Assembly: GCF_900115975.1 (NCBI RefSeq)
Contig: NZ_FOYM01000021.1
Coordinates: 1-63,353 of the forward strand
Direction: 5' to 3'
Origin: Desulfoscipio geothermicus DSM 3669
GTDB taxonomy: Bacteria > Bacillota > Desulfotomaculia > Desulfotomaculales > Desulfallaceae
DNA: 63,353 nucleotides
Shown here: piece after piece, positions 34,410 to 41,372 of the stretch
Position numbering within the stretch: the stretch's first letter is position 1
Layout of the letters: every line of letters starts with the position of its first letter
Program-made: the position numbers and the translations under genes
The notes under the pieces: model-generated
Databases searched by the model: none
Told to the model about the DNA's origin: nothing
The model's input: the letters and a program-made list of their open reading frames with translations, nothing else

Positions 34410-34572
34410 CCGAAAACACTTCCTTTCCACATTTCCTGTGCAACCAGTTCAGGAGGAAAAAAGCAACCACTGAGGACAGCAGGCCCAGATATAAAAGACC
34501 GATAAGTACCGGCAGGTATTGTAGGGCGGCGATGTAATTGGTTAGCTGTCCGGAACAATACCATAGTAATAC
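34387..34572 (-). pseudogene. EamA/DMT transporter C-terminal remnant
   Basis: A 61-codon open frame after a TAG, without a start: LLWYCSGQLTNYIAALQYLP then VLIGLLYLGLLSSVVAFFLL and NWLHRK. The pattern matches the last two helices of EamA-domain drug/metabolite transporters. The frame runs on into the 5' end of the HAD-YbaK gene in another phase and stops at 34387, so the transporter's end was overwritten by the fusion gene's start. Confidence 0.5.
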
Positions 34573-34618
34573 CTAAGCCCCGGGCATCAGTTTATATTTT
34601 ATGGTATTAAGATTCTTT

Positions 34619-35500
34619 TTACTTGCGAGTTTTTAAATCAGTTACCGGGTTGGCCAGCTTTTCAAAGCCATCAATAATACATTCCACCACGTCGCCTTCC
34701 TGAATCACGACCGCTCCCGGGGTACCGGTGGAAATAATGTCTCCCGGCAGCATGGTCATGACTTTTGAGTGAAACGAAACCAGGAAATACGGGTTAAAAG
34801 TCATATTTGATACTACATTTTCCCTGTACACTCGACCGTTAATTACAGTTGCCACTTTTAGGCTCATGACATCTTCAACCTCGTCGGGTGTAACCAGCAC
34901 CGGGCCGAAGCTGAAGAATGTATCAAAGCTCTTGGACCTGGTAAGGTATCTCGGGTTTTTCCGCAGGATATCTTCGGCCGTCATGTCAATAATGGTAGTA
35001 TATCCCGCAATGACGCCAGGGGCATCTTTTTCCTCCACTTCCTTGCACTTTTTGCCGATAATTACCCCCAATTCGCCTTCAGCAGTGGTCTTTTCAGACT
35101 GCACGGGGATCTTGATCAGGTCATGGGGGCCAATAATTGCCGTGTCGGGTTTCATAAAACTTGCCGGCTCGGCGTCAGGTGCCTTTTCCGCCAAGTCAGC
35201 AGCGTGCTCTACGTAGTTAAGGCCGATGCCCCAAATTTTATGCGGGCGGCGATATAGCGGGCCAAACCGGACCTCCTCTTTGGGAATCGCATTCATCGAC
35301 AAGGATGATAACTCATTTTTCCCTCCCTGGCGGTACCAATCGTTCAGTTGTTTCAGTTGCCCGGTCCATATAAGCTCAAAAAGATCAGTAGGATAATTAT
35401 AAGAAAGTTTTTCATTAATAACTTTTATTGGAATCAATCCCGCTTCCACCATAATAGCGGCTGTTTCGGTATTATTTTGCTTAATTGTTGCTACACGCAT
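34619..35500 (-). CDS. Fumarylacetoacetate-hydrolase-family protein
   Basis: A 293-residue protein with the FAH catalytic core: KIWGIGLNYVEHAAD near residue 88, GELGVIIGKKCKEV with metal-binding acidic residues, and MLPGDIISTGTPGAV near 252. The family includes acylpyruvate hydrolases, oxaloacetate decarboxylases and 2-hydroxyhepta-diene isomerases. Substrate not predictable. AGAGGAG precedes the ATG. It stands apart from its neighbours, 85 bases upstream of the EamA remnant. Confidence 0.85.
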   Translation of the reverse strand: MRVATIKQNNTETAAIMVEAGLIPIKVINEKLSYNYPTDLFELIWTGQLKQLNDWYRQGGKNELSSLSMNAIPKEEVRFGPLYRRPHKIWGIGLNYVEHAADLAEKAPDAEPASFMKPDTAIIGPHDLIKIPVQSEKTTAEGELGVIIGKKCKEVEEKDAPGVIAGYTTIIDMTAEDILRKNPRYLTRSKSFDTFFSFGPVLVTPDEVEDVMSLKVATVINGRVYRENVVSNMTFNPYFLVSFHSKVMTMLPGDIISTGTPGAVVIQEGDVVECIIDGFEKLANPVTDLKTRK

Positions 35501-35584
35501 ATGAATCTCCTCTTTTCATTGTTTTCCCTTCCGTAGGGATCATTATATCACGGAACAGATGTGTTGGTAAAAAAAGGGGCTTTT

Positions 35585-37153
35585 TCACTTATCCTTATCT
35601 TCAAGATTTTCCAATTGTTCAAGAATCAGGCGTTTTCTATCGTCCCCCATCTCCTCGCTCAAAATGCCCTCGTTCAGCAATCTTTCCACGGCCTGGTGCT
35701 CCGCGTATAACAGTTTTTTGCGGACGGAAGACTCCTGTTCAGTCAGCAGTTCAGGGTAATTACAGTAAAGCTCGTTTAACTCCCCATGGATACCGGTGAT
35801 GCGCTGTTCATTTTCACCCTGCAGCTTCTGGTATACGGGCGGGGAAACCCTCCCTTGCCGGTACAGGTGGTCCAGTTCATGCCTGGCGGCAAGCCCCTGC
35901 TGCAGCTCGAAGGTCAGGCGCTCGTAATCCTTCAGCCCCTGCACGGTCTTCATCAGCCCCAGGGAGCGGATTAACGGAGCGATGGTTAACCCCTGGACAA
36001 CCAGGGAGAAAAAGACCACGCCGAAGGTAAGGGCGATTATGGTTTCCCGACCGCCAAAACCATAGGGCAGGCTAAGGGCCAGGGCCAGTGAAAGGGAACC
36101 TTTCAAACCGCCCCAGTTCAGTATGTGTTTCCAAACCCGCGGCAGGCCGGAACCGGCGGTGGCGATATAAACGGCGACGCTGCGCCCCAACAGCACCAGC
36201 ACTATGGCTATTGAAATCTGTACCGCGTGTTCAACCATGTTAATGCGGGAAATTTCCAGGCCCACCAGGATAAATACCAACGAGTTGGCCACCGTTGTAA
36301 TGGTATCCCAGAACACAGTGATGCTCAGCCGGGTGGTGGGGGTCATCCCGATAACCTTGCCGTAGTTCCCCAGCACCAGCCCGGCGGCCACCACGGCGAT
36401 AACGCCGGATACTTCGAAATACTCAGCTATAAAATATGAACCGTAAAACAGCACCACGGAAAAGGCGTTTTCCAGTGGATAATCGTCATAATAACGGAAC
36501 ACCTGGGATAACAGAAATCCAAGAGATAAACCCACCACCATTCCGCCGGCAGCCACTTTAAAGAATGTTGCCAGCCCTACCGCAGCCCCCCACGGCCCCA
36601 GGGCGAATATCGAAGCCAGCGAAAAGGCGGAAATTTTAAATATCACAACGGAAACCCCGTCGTTAATCAGGCTTTCCCCTTCCATAATCACCGCCAGGCG
36701 CCGGTTAACGCCCAGGCTCTTAAACACGGATATGACACTGACCGGGTCGGTGGCCGCCATCAGCGCCCCGAACACCAGCGCCACCTGCAGGGGTATGTCG
36801 AGGACGTAATGCGCCAGACCGCCGGTTACCATAAAAGCGATAAAAGTGCCGGCGAAAGCAAGCATGATAATGGGACCGCGGTTTTCCCGGATGTGCCCGA
36901 AGGACAGTTTTAACGCCGCCTCTCCCAGCAGGGAGGGCAGGAAAATATCGATTATTACGGTGCGAAATACCTCGTCCGAGGCGAAATATGTTTTTAATTC
37001 CTCCAGGATCTCGCCGGCAGGGATAATGCCTATTAAGGCTCCCACCAATACCAGCGCGATGGGGTAGGGCTTATTTAACTTTTTCGCCAGGGCGGTCACG
37101 CCCACAGACAGGGCCACAAGCACCAAGACCAGTTCAATGTTGTGCAAAAGCAT
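35585..37153 (-). CDS. Na+/H+ antiporter, CPA1 (NhaP-like) family
   Basis: About 522 residues with 12-13 transmembrane segments and a cytoplasmic tail of about 130 residues. Recognisable are the CPA1 motifs FGALMAATDPVSVISVFKSL and EGESLINDGVSVVIFK (the ND pair replaces the DD of CPA2 members) and WGGLKGSLSLALALSLP. It exports Na+ in exchange for H+ across the cytoplasmic membrane. The charged C-terminal tail (LTFELQQGLAARHELDHLYR) is helical and probably regulatory. ATGs at 37177 and 37153 are both possible; AAGGGAG upstream favours 37153. Confidence 0.88.
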   Translation of the reverse strand: MLLHNIELVLVLVALSVGVTALAKKLNKPYPIALVLVGALIGIIPAGEILEELKTYFASDEVFRTVIIDIFLPSLLGEAALKLSFGHIRENRGPIIMLAFAGTFIAFMVTGGLAHYVLDIPLQVALVFGALMAATDPVSVISVFKSLGVNRRLAVIMEGESLINDGVSVVIFKISAFSLASIFALGPWGAAVGLATFFKVAAGGMVVGLSLGFLLSQVFRYYDDYPLENAFSVVLFYGSYFIAEYFEVSGVIAVVAAGLVLGNYGKVIGMTPTTRLSITVFWDTITTVANSLVFILVGLEISRINMVEHAVQISIAIVLVLLGRSVAVYIATAGSGLPRVWKHILNWGGLKGSLSLALALSLPYGFGGRETIIALTFGVVFFSLVVQGLTIAPLIRSLGLMKTVQGLKDYERLTFELQQGLAARHELDHLYRQGRVSPPVYQKLQGENEQRITGIHGELNELYCNYPELLTEQESSVRKKLLYAEHQAVERLLNEGILSEEMGDDRKRLILEQLENLEDKDK

Positions 37154-37293
37154 GCCGTTATTCGCTCCCTTGCTCATGCCGATTCAGTAAAACCATATGT
37201 AAATTATACCAGGAATTCGTGTTTTTGTTTAACCAACTTATTTTAATCCAGACGTAACACAATTATAATAGCGCCCAAGAACTGTTCCCTTAG

Positions 37294-37327
37294 ACAAAAA
37301 AATAGACCTGCTTAGTATGTGCAGGTC
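37294..37327 (-). terminator. Rho-independent terminator of the tusA-hdr-dsrE operon
   Basis: On the minus strand GACCTGC-N9-GCAGGTC is followed by TATTTTTTTG. It lies 80 bases after the dsrE stop and closes the leftward operon. Confidence 0.85.
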
Positions 37328-37407
37328 ATCCAGGCGCCTGAAAAACAGGGCCCTAAAAAGCATGCTGTAAGAGATTGAATTTTCAGCTGCCAAGTTAATA
37401 AATGGAG

Positions 37408-37884
37408 TTAGATAAACAGGTTTACGTTGGCTTCATCGGCTTCGCCCAGGTAGGTGGCCACCCCGGCAAATTCCAGGCCGTCGATCAGTTCTTCTTCCCG
37501 GATGCCCATGACATCCATAGACATGGTGCAGGCGATCATTTTAATGCCCTGCTCTTTGGCGGTCCGGATCAGTTCCGGCAGGGGAGTTACGTTTTGCTGT
37601 TTCATTACCATCTTCATCATTGTGGCGCCCATGCCGCCGAAGTTCATCTTGGATATGCCCAGTTTGTCGGCGCCCCGGGGCATCATTTTACCGAACATCC
37701 ACTGCAGGAAGCTCTTCTTGACCTTGATGTTCTCGGGTTTTCTGATGGCGTTGAGGCCCCAGAAGGTGAAGAACATGGTAACGTCGTCGCCCATGGCGGC
37801 GGCACCGTTGGCAATGATAAAGGCGGCCATCACCCTGTCGAGATCGCCGCTGAAGACAATTATGGTTTTTTTGGTCGTGTCCAT
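37408..37884 (-). CDS. DsrE/DsrF-like sulfur-carrier protein (DsrE3 type)
   Basis: A 158-residue protein of the DsrE/DrsE family: TIIVFSGDLDRVMAAFIIAN, VTMFFTFWGLNAIRKPE and the conserved-cysteine motif IKMIACTMSMDVMGI with Cys119. Family members accept persulfide sulfur from TusA-type carriers in the cytoplasm. It is the last gene of the leftward operon that begins with tusA, so donor and acceptor flank the Hdr genes. AAGGGGGT precedes the ATG. A 230-base gap with repeats separates it from hdrB. Confidence 0.87.
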   Translation of the reverse strand: MDTTKKTIIVFSGDLDRVMAAFIIANGAAAMGDDVTMFFTFWGLNAIRKPENIKVKKSFLQWMFGKMMPRGADKLGISKMNFGGMGATMMKMVMKQQNVTPLPELIRTAKEQGIKMIACTMSMDVMGIREEELIDGLEFAGVATYLGEADEANVNLFI

Positions 37885-37949
37885 TTAAAATTACCCCCTT
37901 GGGATTAAGAGTGTTCCGCGGGAAAACCTTCCTGTTATTTGGTAAAAAT

Positions 37950-38029
37950 TAGAATTCAGGAGTCAGAATTCAGAATTAATTTCCGGCTACTGACTCCCTC
38001 ATTCCTCTAATTCTACCGCGCCAGCGGTA
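37950..38029. repeat. Compact repeat region inside the operon gap
   Basis: AGAATTCAG occurs twice (37951, 37965). TAGAATT...GGAGTCAG pairs imperfectly with CTGACTCC...AATTCTA over about 66 bases. It is followed by a perfect hairpin TACCGC-GCCA-GCGGTA (38014-38029). The structure resembles REP/MITE-like intergenic elements; copies elsewhere in this window were not seen. Confidence 0.5.
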
Positions 38030-38115
38030 TAGGTGCCTGTATTTTAAACTCCTATCCACTGTATCCTGGCTCCTGTATTATTACAGAAAAACGTCTATAC
38101 CACGATCCAACTTGC

Positions 38116-39081
38116 CTACATACAATAAGCCTGTGTTAGCAAGTTGGAGATATCCTCCAGCTGCACCTCGCCCCGGGCCGCTTTTTGCAGGTTAACGTAA
38201 CAAATGGGACACATGGTAACCGCACCGGCGGCTGCACCGGCCTGTTTGATTTGCTCCACCCTCTGGCGCGCCCTTTCTTTGGCCTTTTTGGGGTACAGGG
38301 ATTCCGCCGGGCCGCCGCAGCACAGGGTAAATTTTCCTGAATCAGCCGGTTCCTTTATAGCCACCCCGGCGTTTTTCAGCAGAGTACGCTGCTCGTTCAA
38401 CACATTTTCGTACCGGGCGTACACGCAGGAATCGTGCATCACCACTTCCAGATCGAGCCGGCTTCGGGGCTCGATACCCCGCTCCACCAGCACTTCCAGG
38501 TAGCTTTGCACCTGCAGGTCATAGCCGTCAATCAGTTTTGGGTAAACCGACCTGAGCATGTTGGTGGTGTGGGGGTCGACGGTGATAACGTTTTGCACGC
38601 CGTACTTCTTAAAGACATCGTATACCTTGCGGGCGTGGGCTTTTAATACATCGTCCACACCCAGGTCATAAATCAACGCGCCGGAATAAAGCTCTTCCTC
38701 GTACAGATAGCCGAACTGCACCCCCGCCTGCTGCAAAAGCCGCGCAATATTTACAAGAATCCGGTTGTAGGATTCCTGCATACTTTTGGAGGGCAGGGCC
38801 ATAAAGCCGGATACATTGATGACCTTATTCACCTGCCGGCCCAGCTTAATAAAGTTGACCAGGAACGAATCCTCAATACCCTCCTGGGCTTTACCCATGG
38901 CCGCGATATAGGGAATGAGCTGGTACATCATCCCCGTGTATAAAACCGTTCTGGCTCCCTTGGGGATGTTCAGGCCCCTGGCCCACCTGGTGGCGCTCTT
39001 GGCGGAAATGGGCAGCACGGAATGCCTGATGCGCAAGTTATCCGCTAAAATTCCGATGGTATCGCCGGTTGGCAATGGCAT
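38116..39081 (-). CDS. HdrB/HdrD-like CCG-domain iron-sulfur protein
   Basis: A 321-residue protein. The C-terminal half has a complete CCG motif set: HDSCVYARYE, then TLCCGGPAESLY, then MCPICYVNL, which binds a non-cubane 4Fe-4S cluster in heterodisulfide reductases. The N-terminal copy is degenerate: the first Cys position reads YTGMMYQ and the CCG reads EEELYSGA. One active cluster is therefore predicted. In HdrB this site reduces a disulfide; here the substrate could be a low-molecular-weight or protein disulfide/persulfide (inference). AAGGAGAG precedes the ATG; hdrC lies 13 bases upstream. Confidence 0.82.
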   Translation of the reverse strand: MPLPTGDTIGILADNLRIRHSVLPISAKSATRWARGLNIPKGARTVLYTGMMYQLIPYIAAMGKAQEGIEDSFLVNFIKLGRQVNKVINVSGFMALPSKSMQESYNRILVNIARLLQQAGVQFGYLYEEELYSGALIYDLGVDDVLKAHARKVYDVFKKYGVQNVITVDPHTTNMLRSVYPKLIDGYDLQVQSYLEVLVERGIEPRSRLDLEVVMHDSCVYARYENVLNEQRTLLKNAGVAIKEPADSGKFTLCCGGPAESLYPKKAKERARQRVEQIKQAGAAAGAVTMCPICYVNLQKAARGEVQLEDISNLLTQAYCM

Positions 39082-39094
39082 GGCTGTACTCTCC

Positions 39095-39397
39095 TTAAAG
39101 TTTAAAAACTTTTTTATTAATGTAATATCGTAAAAACCTCACGTTTTCCGCTATATGCACCTGCGCCGGGCAGTTGGCCTCGCACATTTTACACAACAGG
39201 CAGGAGTAGATGGTCTCGGTGTTGGCCAAAACCTTGTCCTCCAGGCCCAGCAGTACATACCTGAACAGTTTGCGGGGGAGCAGCTCAAGGCCCATGGGAC
39301 ACACGGCGCTGCATACGCCGCAATTCATGCACGCGGAGGCGTTGAATTCTTCGGTACGCTTCACTTCATTGACAAAATCAGGGTTTACCAGTGCCAT
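39095..39397 (-). CDS. HdrC-like 4Fe-4S electron-transfer subunit
   Basis: A 100-residue ferredoxin-type protein with two clusters: CMNCGVCSAVCPMGLELLP and CLLCKMCEANCPAQVHIAE. This spacing and the following YYINKK helix are typical of HdrC, which passes electrons from HdrA to HdrB. It lies directly upstream of hdrB. Its ATG overlaps the stop of the small winged-helix gene (TAATG) with GAGGGG upstream. Confidence 0.88.
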   Translation of the reverse strand: MALVNPDFVNEVKRTEEFNASACMNCGVCSAVCPMGLELLPRKLFRYVLLGLEDKVLANTETIYSCLLCKMCEANCPAQVHIAENVRFLRYYINKKVFKL

Positions 39398-39639
39398 TAG
39401 TTCCCCTCCCCCGCTGCCGCCCGGTATTTATAGTAATCGCCGTCTTCTTCCGCCTCCGCAACCTGTCCGTACTTGCGCATGCCCATCACCCAGTACATCA
39501 CTTCGTACGGAGGGCAACCAAGGGCCTCGGCAATCTCAGGTATTGTTTTGGGGCCGTCCTGCAGGATTTGCAAGATTTTATCCCGCATCACCATTTCTTC
39601 CCTGATGACTTCCCTCGGATCTCTCACTTCGCCCTTCAT
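39397..39639 (-). CDS. Small winged-helix protein within the Hdr operon
   Basis: An 80-residue protein: EVIREEMVMRDKILQILQDG, KTIPEIAEALGCPPYEVMYW and VMGMRKYGQVAEAEEDGDYY form a winged helix-turn-helix without extra domain. It is translationally coupled to hdrC and sits two bases after hdrA. A DNA-binding regulator or a structural adaptor of the Hdr complex are both possible. I cannot decide. Confidence 0.75.
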   Translation of the reverse strand: MKGEVRDPREVIREEMVMRDKILQILQDGPKTIPEIAEALGCPPYEVMYWVMGMRKYGQVAEAEEDGDYYKYRAAAGEGN

Positions 39640-39641
39640 TT

Positions 39642-41372
39642 TTAGCCAATCTCCTTTAACATGGCATCAATCATGGATTCCATCTGCGCATCGGTATAGC
39701 CCTTGAGGTCGATGGCATTATCGGGACATAGCGGGGCGCAGCCACCGCAACCCTTGCAAACCGCCTCGTTAACCCGGGCCACTGTTTTACCCTGATAATG
39801 CTCCTGTTCAATGGCCGAATAAGGACAAGACTTGCTGCACACGTCGCAAAGCTTGCATTTTTTCGGGTCTATGACCGCTATCAGGGGTTCCAGTTCAACG
39901 AACCCTTTTTTGAGAATGGAAGCGCTCTGGGTCACCGCCGCCAGTGCGGAGGCCACGCTCTCGGCCGAGTTTTTGGGCCCCTGGCAGGCGCCGCAGATAA
40001 ACACCCCGTCCACCACCGTTTCCACCGGGCGCAACTTGGGGTGAATTTCATTGAAAAACCCGTCCCGGCCCACCGGTAACTTGAGTATATCCACCAGAGC
40101 ACTGTTTTCCCTGGGCATCATGCCGGTTACCAGTACCACTACATCCGCCGGTATTTCCACCTGTTCCCCGTAAGTCAGCAGGTCCTTGACCGTCACTTTC
40201 AACCTGCCGTCCGGACCCTTTTCCACCACCGGCGGCTCGTTGTCGTCAAACTTGAGAAATACGGAGCCCTTTTCCCTGGCCCGGCCGTACAGCAGCTCGA
40301 ACTTGCCGTAGGTGCGCATATCCCGGAAAAGGTGATACTGGTTAACTTGAGGATCTTTTTCCGCGGATTCAACAGCCGCGTGCACCCCGGCGTTGCAGCA
40401 GTAACGGGAGCAGTAGCGGTGTGGATTTTCCCCGGTTTGCTGCCTGCTGCCGACGCAGTAGATGTAAACCACGTTCTTTATCTCTTTACCATTAAACAAC
40501 ATTTTGTCGCCCGCGTTATCCAATATTTCCTTGTACTCCGGCAGGGTCACCACCCCGTCTATACCGTAGCCGTATTCTCCATCCCGGGGATGGTAACCGT
40601 CAAAGCCCGTGGCCACAATTATCGAACCCACATTGGTCGAGATTTCTTCAGTTTTTTGGCCGTTAACCCTGATTTTAACCTGGAAATTGCCAATGCTGCC
40701 GGATTTGGCCACCAGTTCGGCGTCGGTGAACAGGGTGATGTTTTCCCGGCGCTTAACTTTGTCAACCAGTTGTTTGATTAAAAGCCGGCCGGTTCTGTCG
40801 TGGGGATACATTTTGTTAAATCCCGCCACCCAGCCGCCGGGCGCAGCGGATTTTTCGGCCAGCAGCACGGATATGCCCAGGTCCGCAAGGCCGATGGCAG
40901 CCCGCAGGCCCGCAATACCCGCACCCACCACCAATACTTTGGGCACGGTATCAATTACGATCGGTTCCAGCGGCTCGGTCAGGGCGGTCCGGGCAACGCC
41001 GGCCCGGACCAAACGCACGGCCTTTTCCGTCGCCCCGGCCCGGTCATCGGTATGGGTCCAGGAACACTGTTCCCGCACATTCACCTGGGTGTACCGGTAA
41101 GGGTTCAACCCCGCCCGTTTGGCTACTTCCCGAAAGGTAAACAGGTGCAGTTTGGGCGAACAGGAGGCCACCACCAGGCCGTCCAGGTTTTGCTCCCGGA
41201 TATCCTCGATCATCTCCTGCTGCGTGGCGTCCGAGCAGGTAAACATGGCCGTTTTGGCCACCACCACGCCCGGCTCGACCTCCACGGCTTGCCGGACAGC
41301 TTCCACGTCCACGTAGTCGGAGATGTTCCCGCCGCAGTGACAAATGTATACGCCAATTCTCCGGTCACTCAT
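39642..41372 (-). CDS. HdrA-like flavoprotein
   Basis: A 576-residue FAD protein. The N-terminal YICHCGGNISDYVDV is followed by CSPKLHLFTFREVAKRAGLN as in HdrA. The Rossmann motif VLVVGAGIAGLRAAIGLADL is near residue 148, CSRYCCNAGVHAA near 325, and two C-terminal 4Fe-4S motifs (CKLCDVCSKSCPYS, CKGCGGCAPLCPDN). HdrA carries the flavin that can bifurcate electrons in methanogens. Whether this one bifurcates cannot be told. ATGA overlap couples it to the upstream HdrA/GltD fusion. Confidence 0.87.
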   Translation of the reverse strand: MSDRRIGVYICHCGGNISDYVDVEAVRQAVEVEPGVVVAKTAMFTCSDATQQEMIEDIREQNLDGLVVASCSPKLHLFTFREVAKRAGLNPYRYTQVNVREQCSWTHTDDRAGATEKAVRLVRAGVARTALTEPLEPIVIDTVPKVLVVGAGIAGLRAAIGLADLGISVLLAEKSAAPGGWVAGFNKMYPHDRTGRLLIKQLVDKVKRRENITLFTDAELVAKSGSIGNFQVKIRVNGQKTEEISTNVGSIIVATGFDGYHPRDGEYGYGIDGVVTLPEYKEILDNAGDKMLFNGKEIKNVVYIYCVGSRQQTGENPHRYCSRYCCNAGVHAAVESAEKDPQVNQYHLFRDMRTYGKFELLYGRAREKGSVFLKFDDNEPPVVEKGPDGRLKVTVKDLLTYGEQVEIPADVVVLVTGMMPRENSALVDILKLPVGRDGFFNEIHPKLRPVETVVDGVFICGACQGPKNSAESVASALAAVTQSASILKKGFVELEPLIAVIDPKKCKLCDVCSKSCPYSAIEQEHYQGKTVARVNEAVCKGCGGCAPLCPDNAIDLKGYTDAQMESMIDAMLKEIG

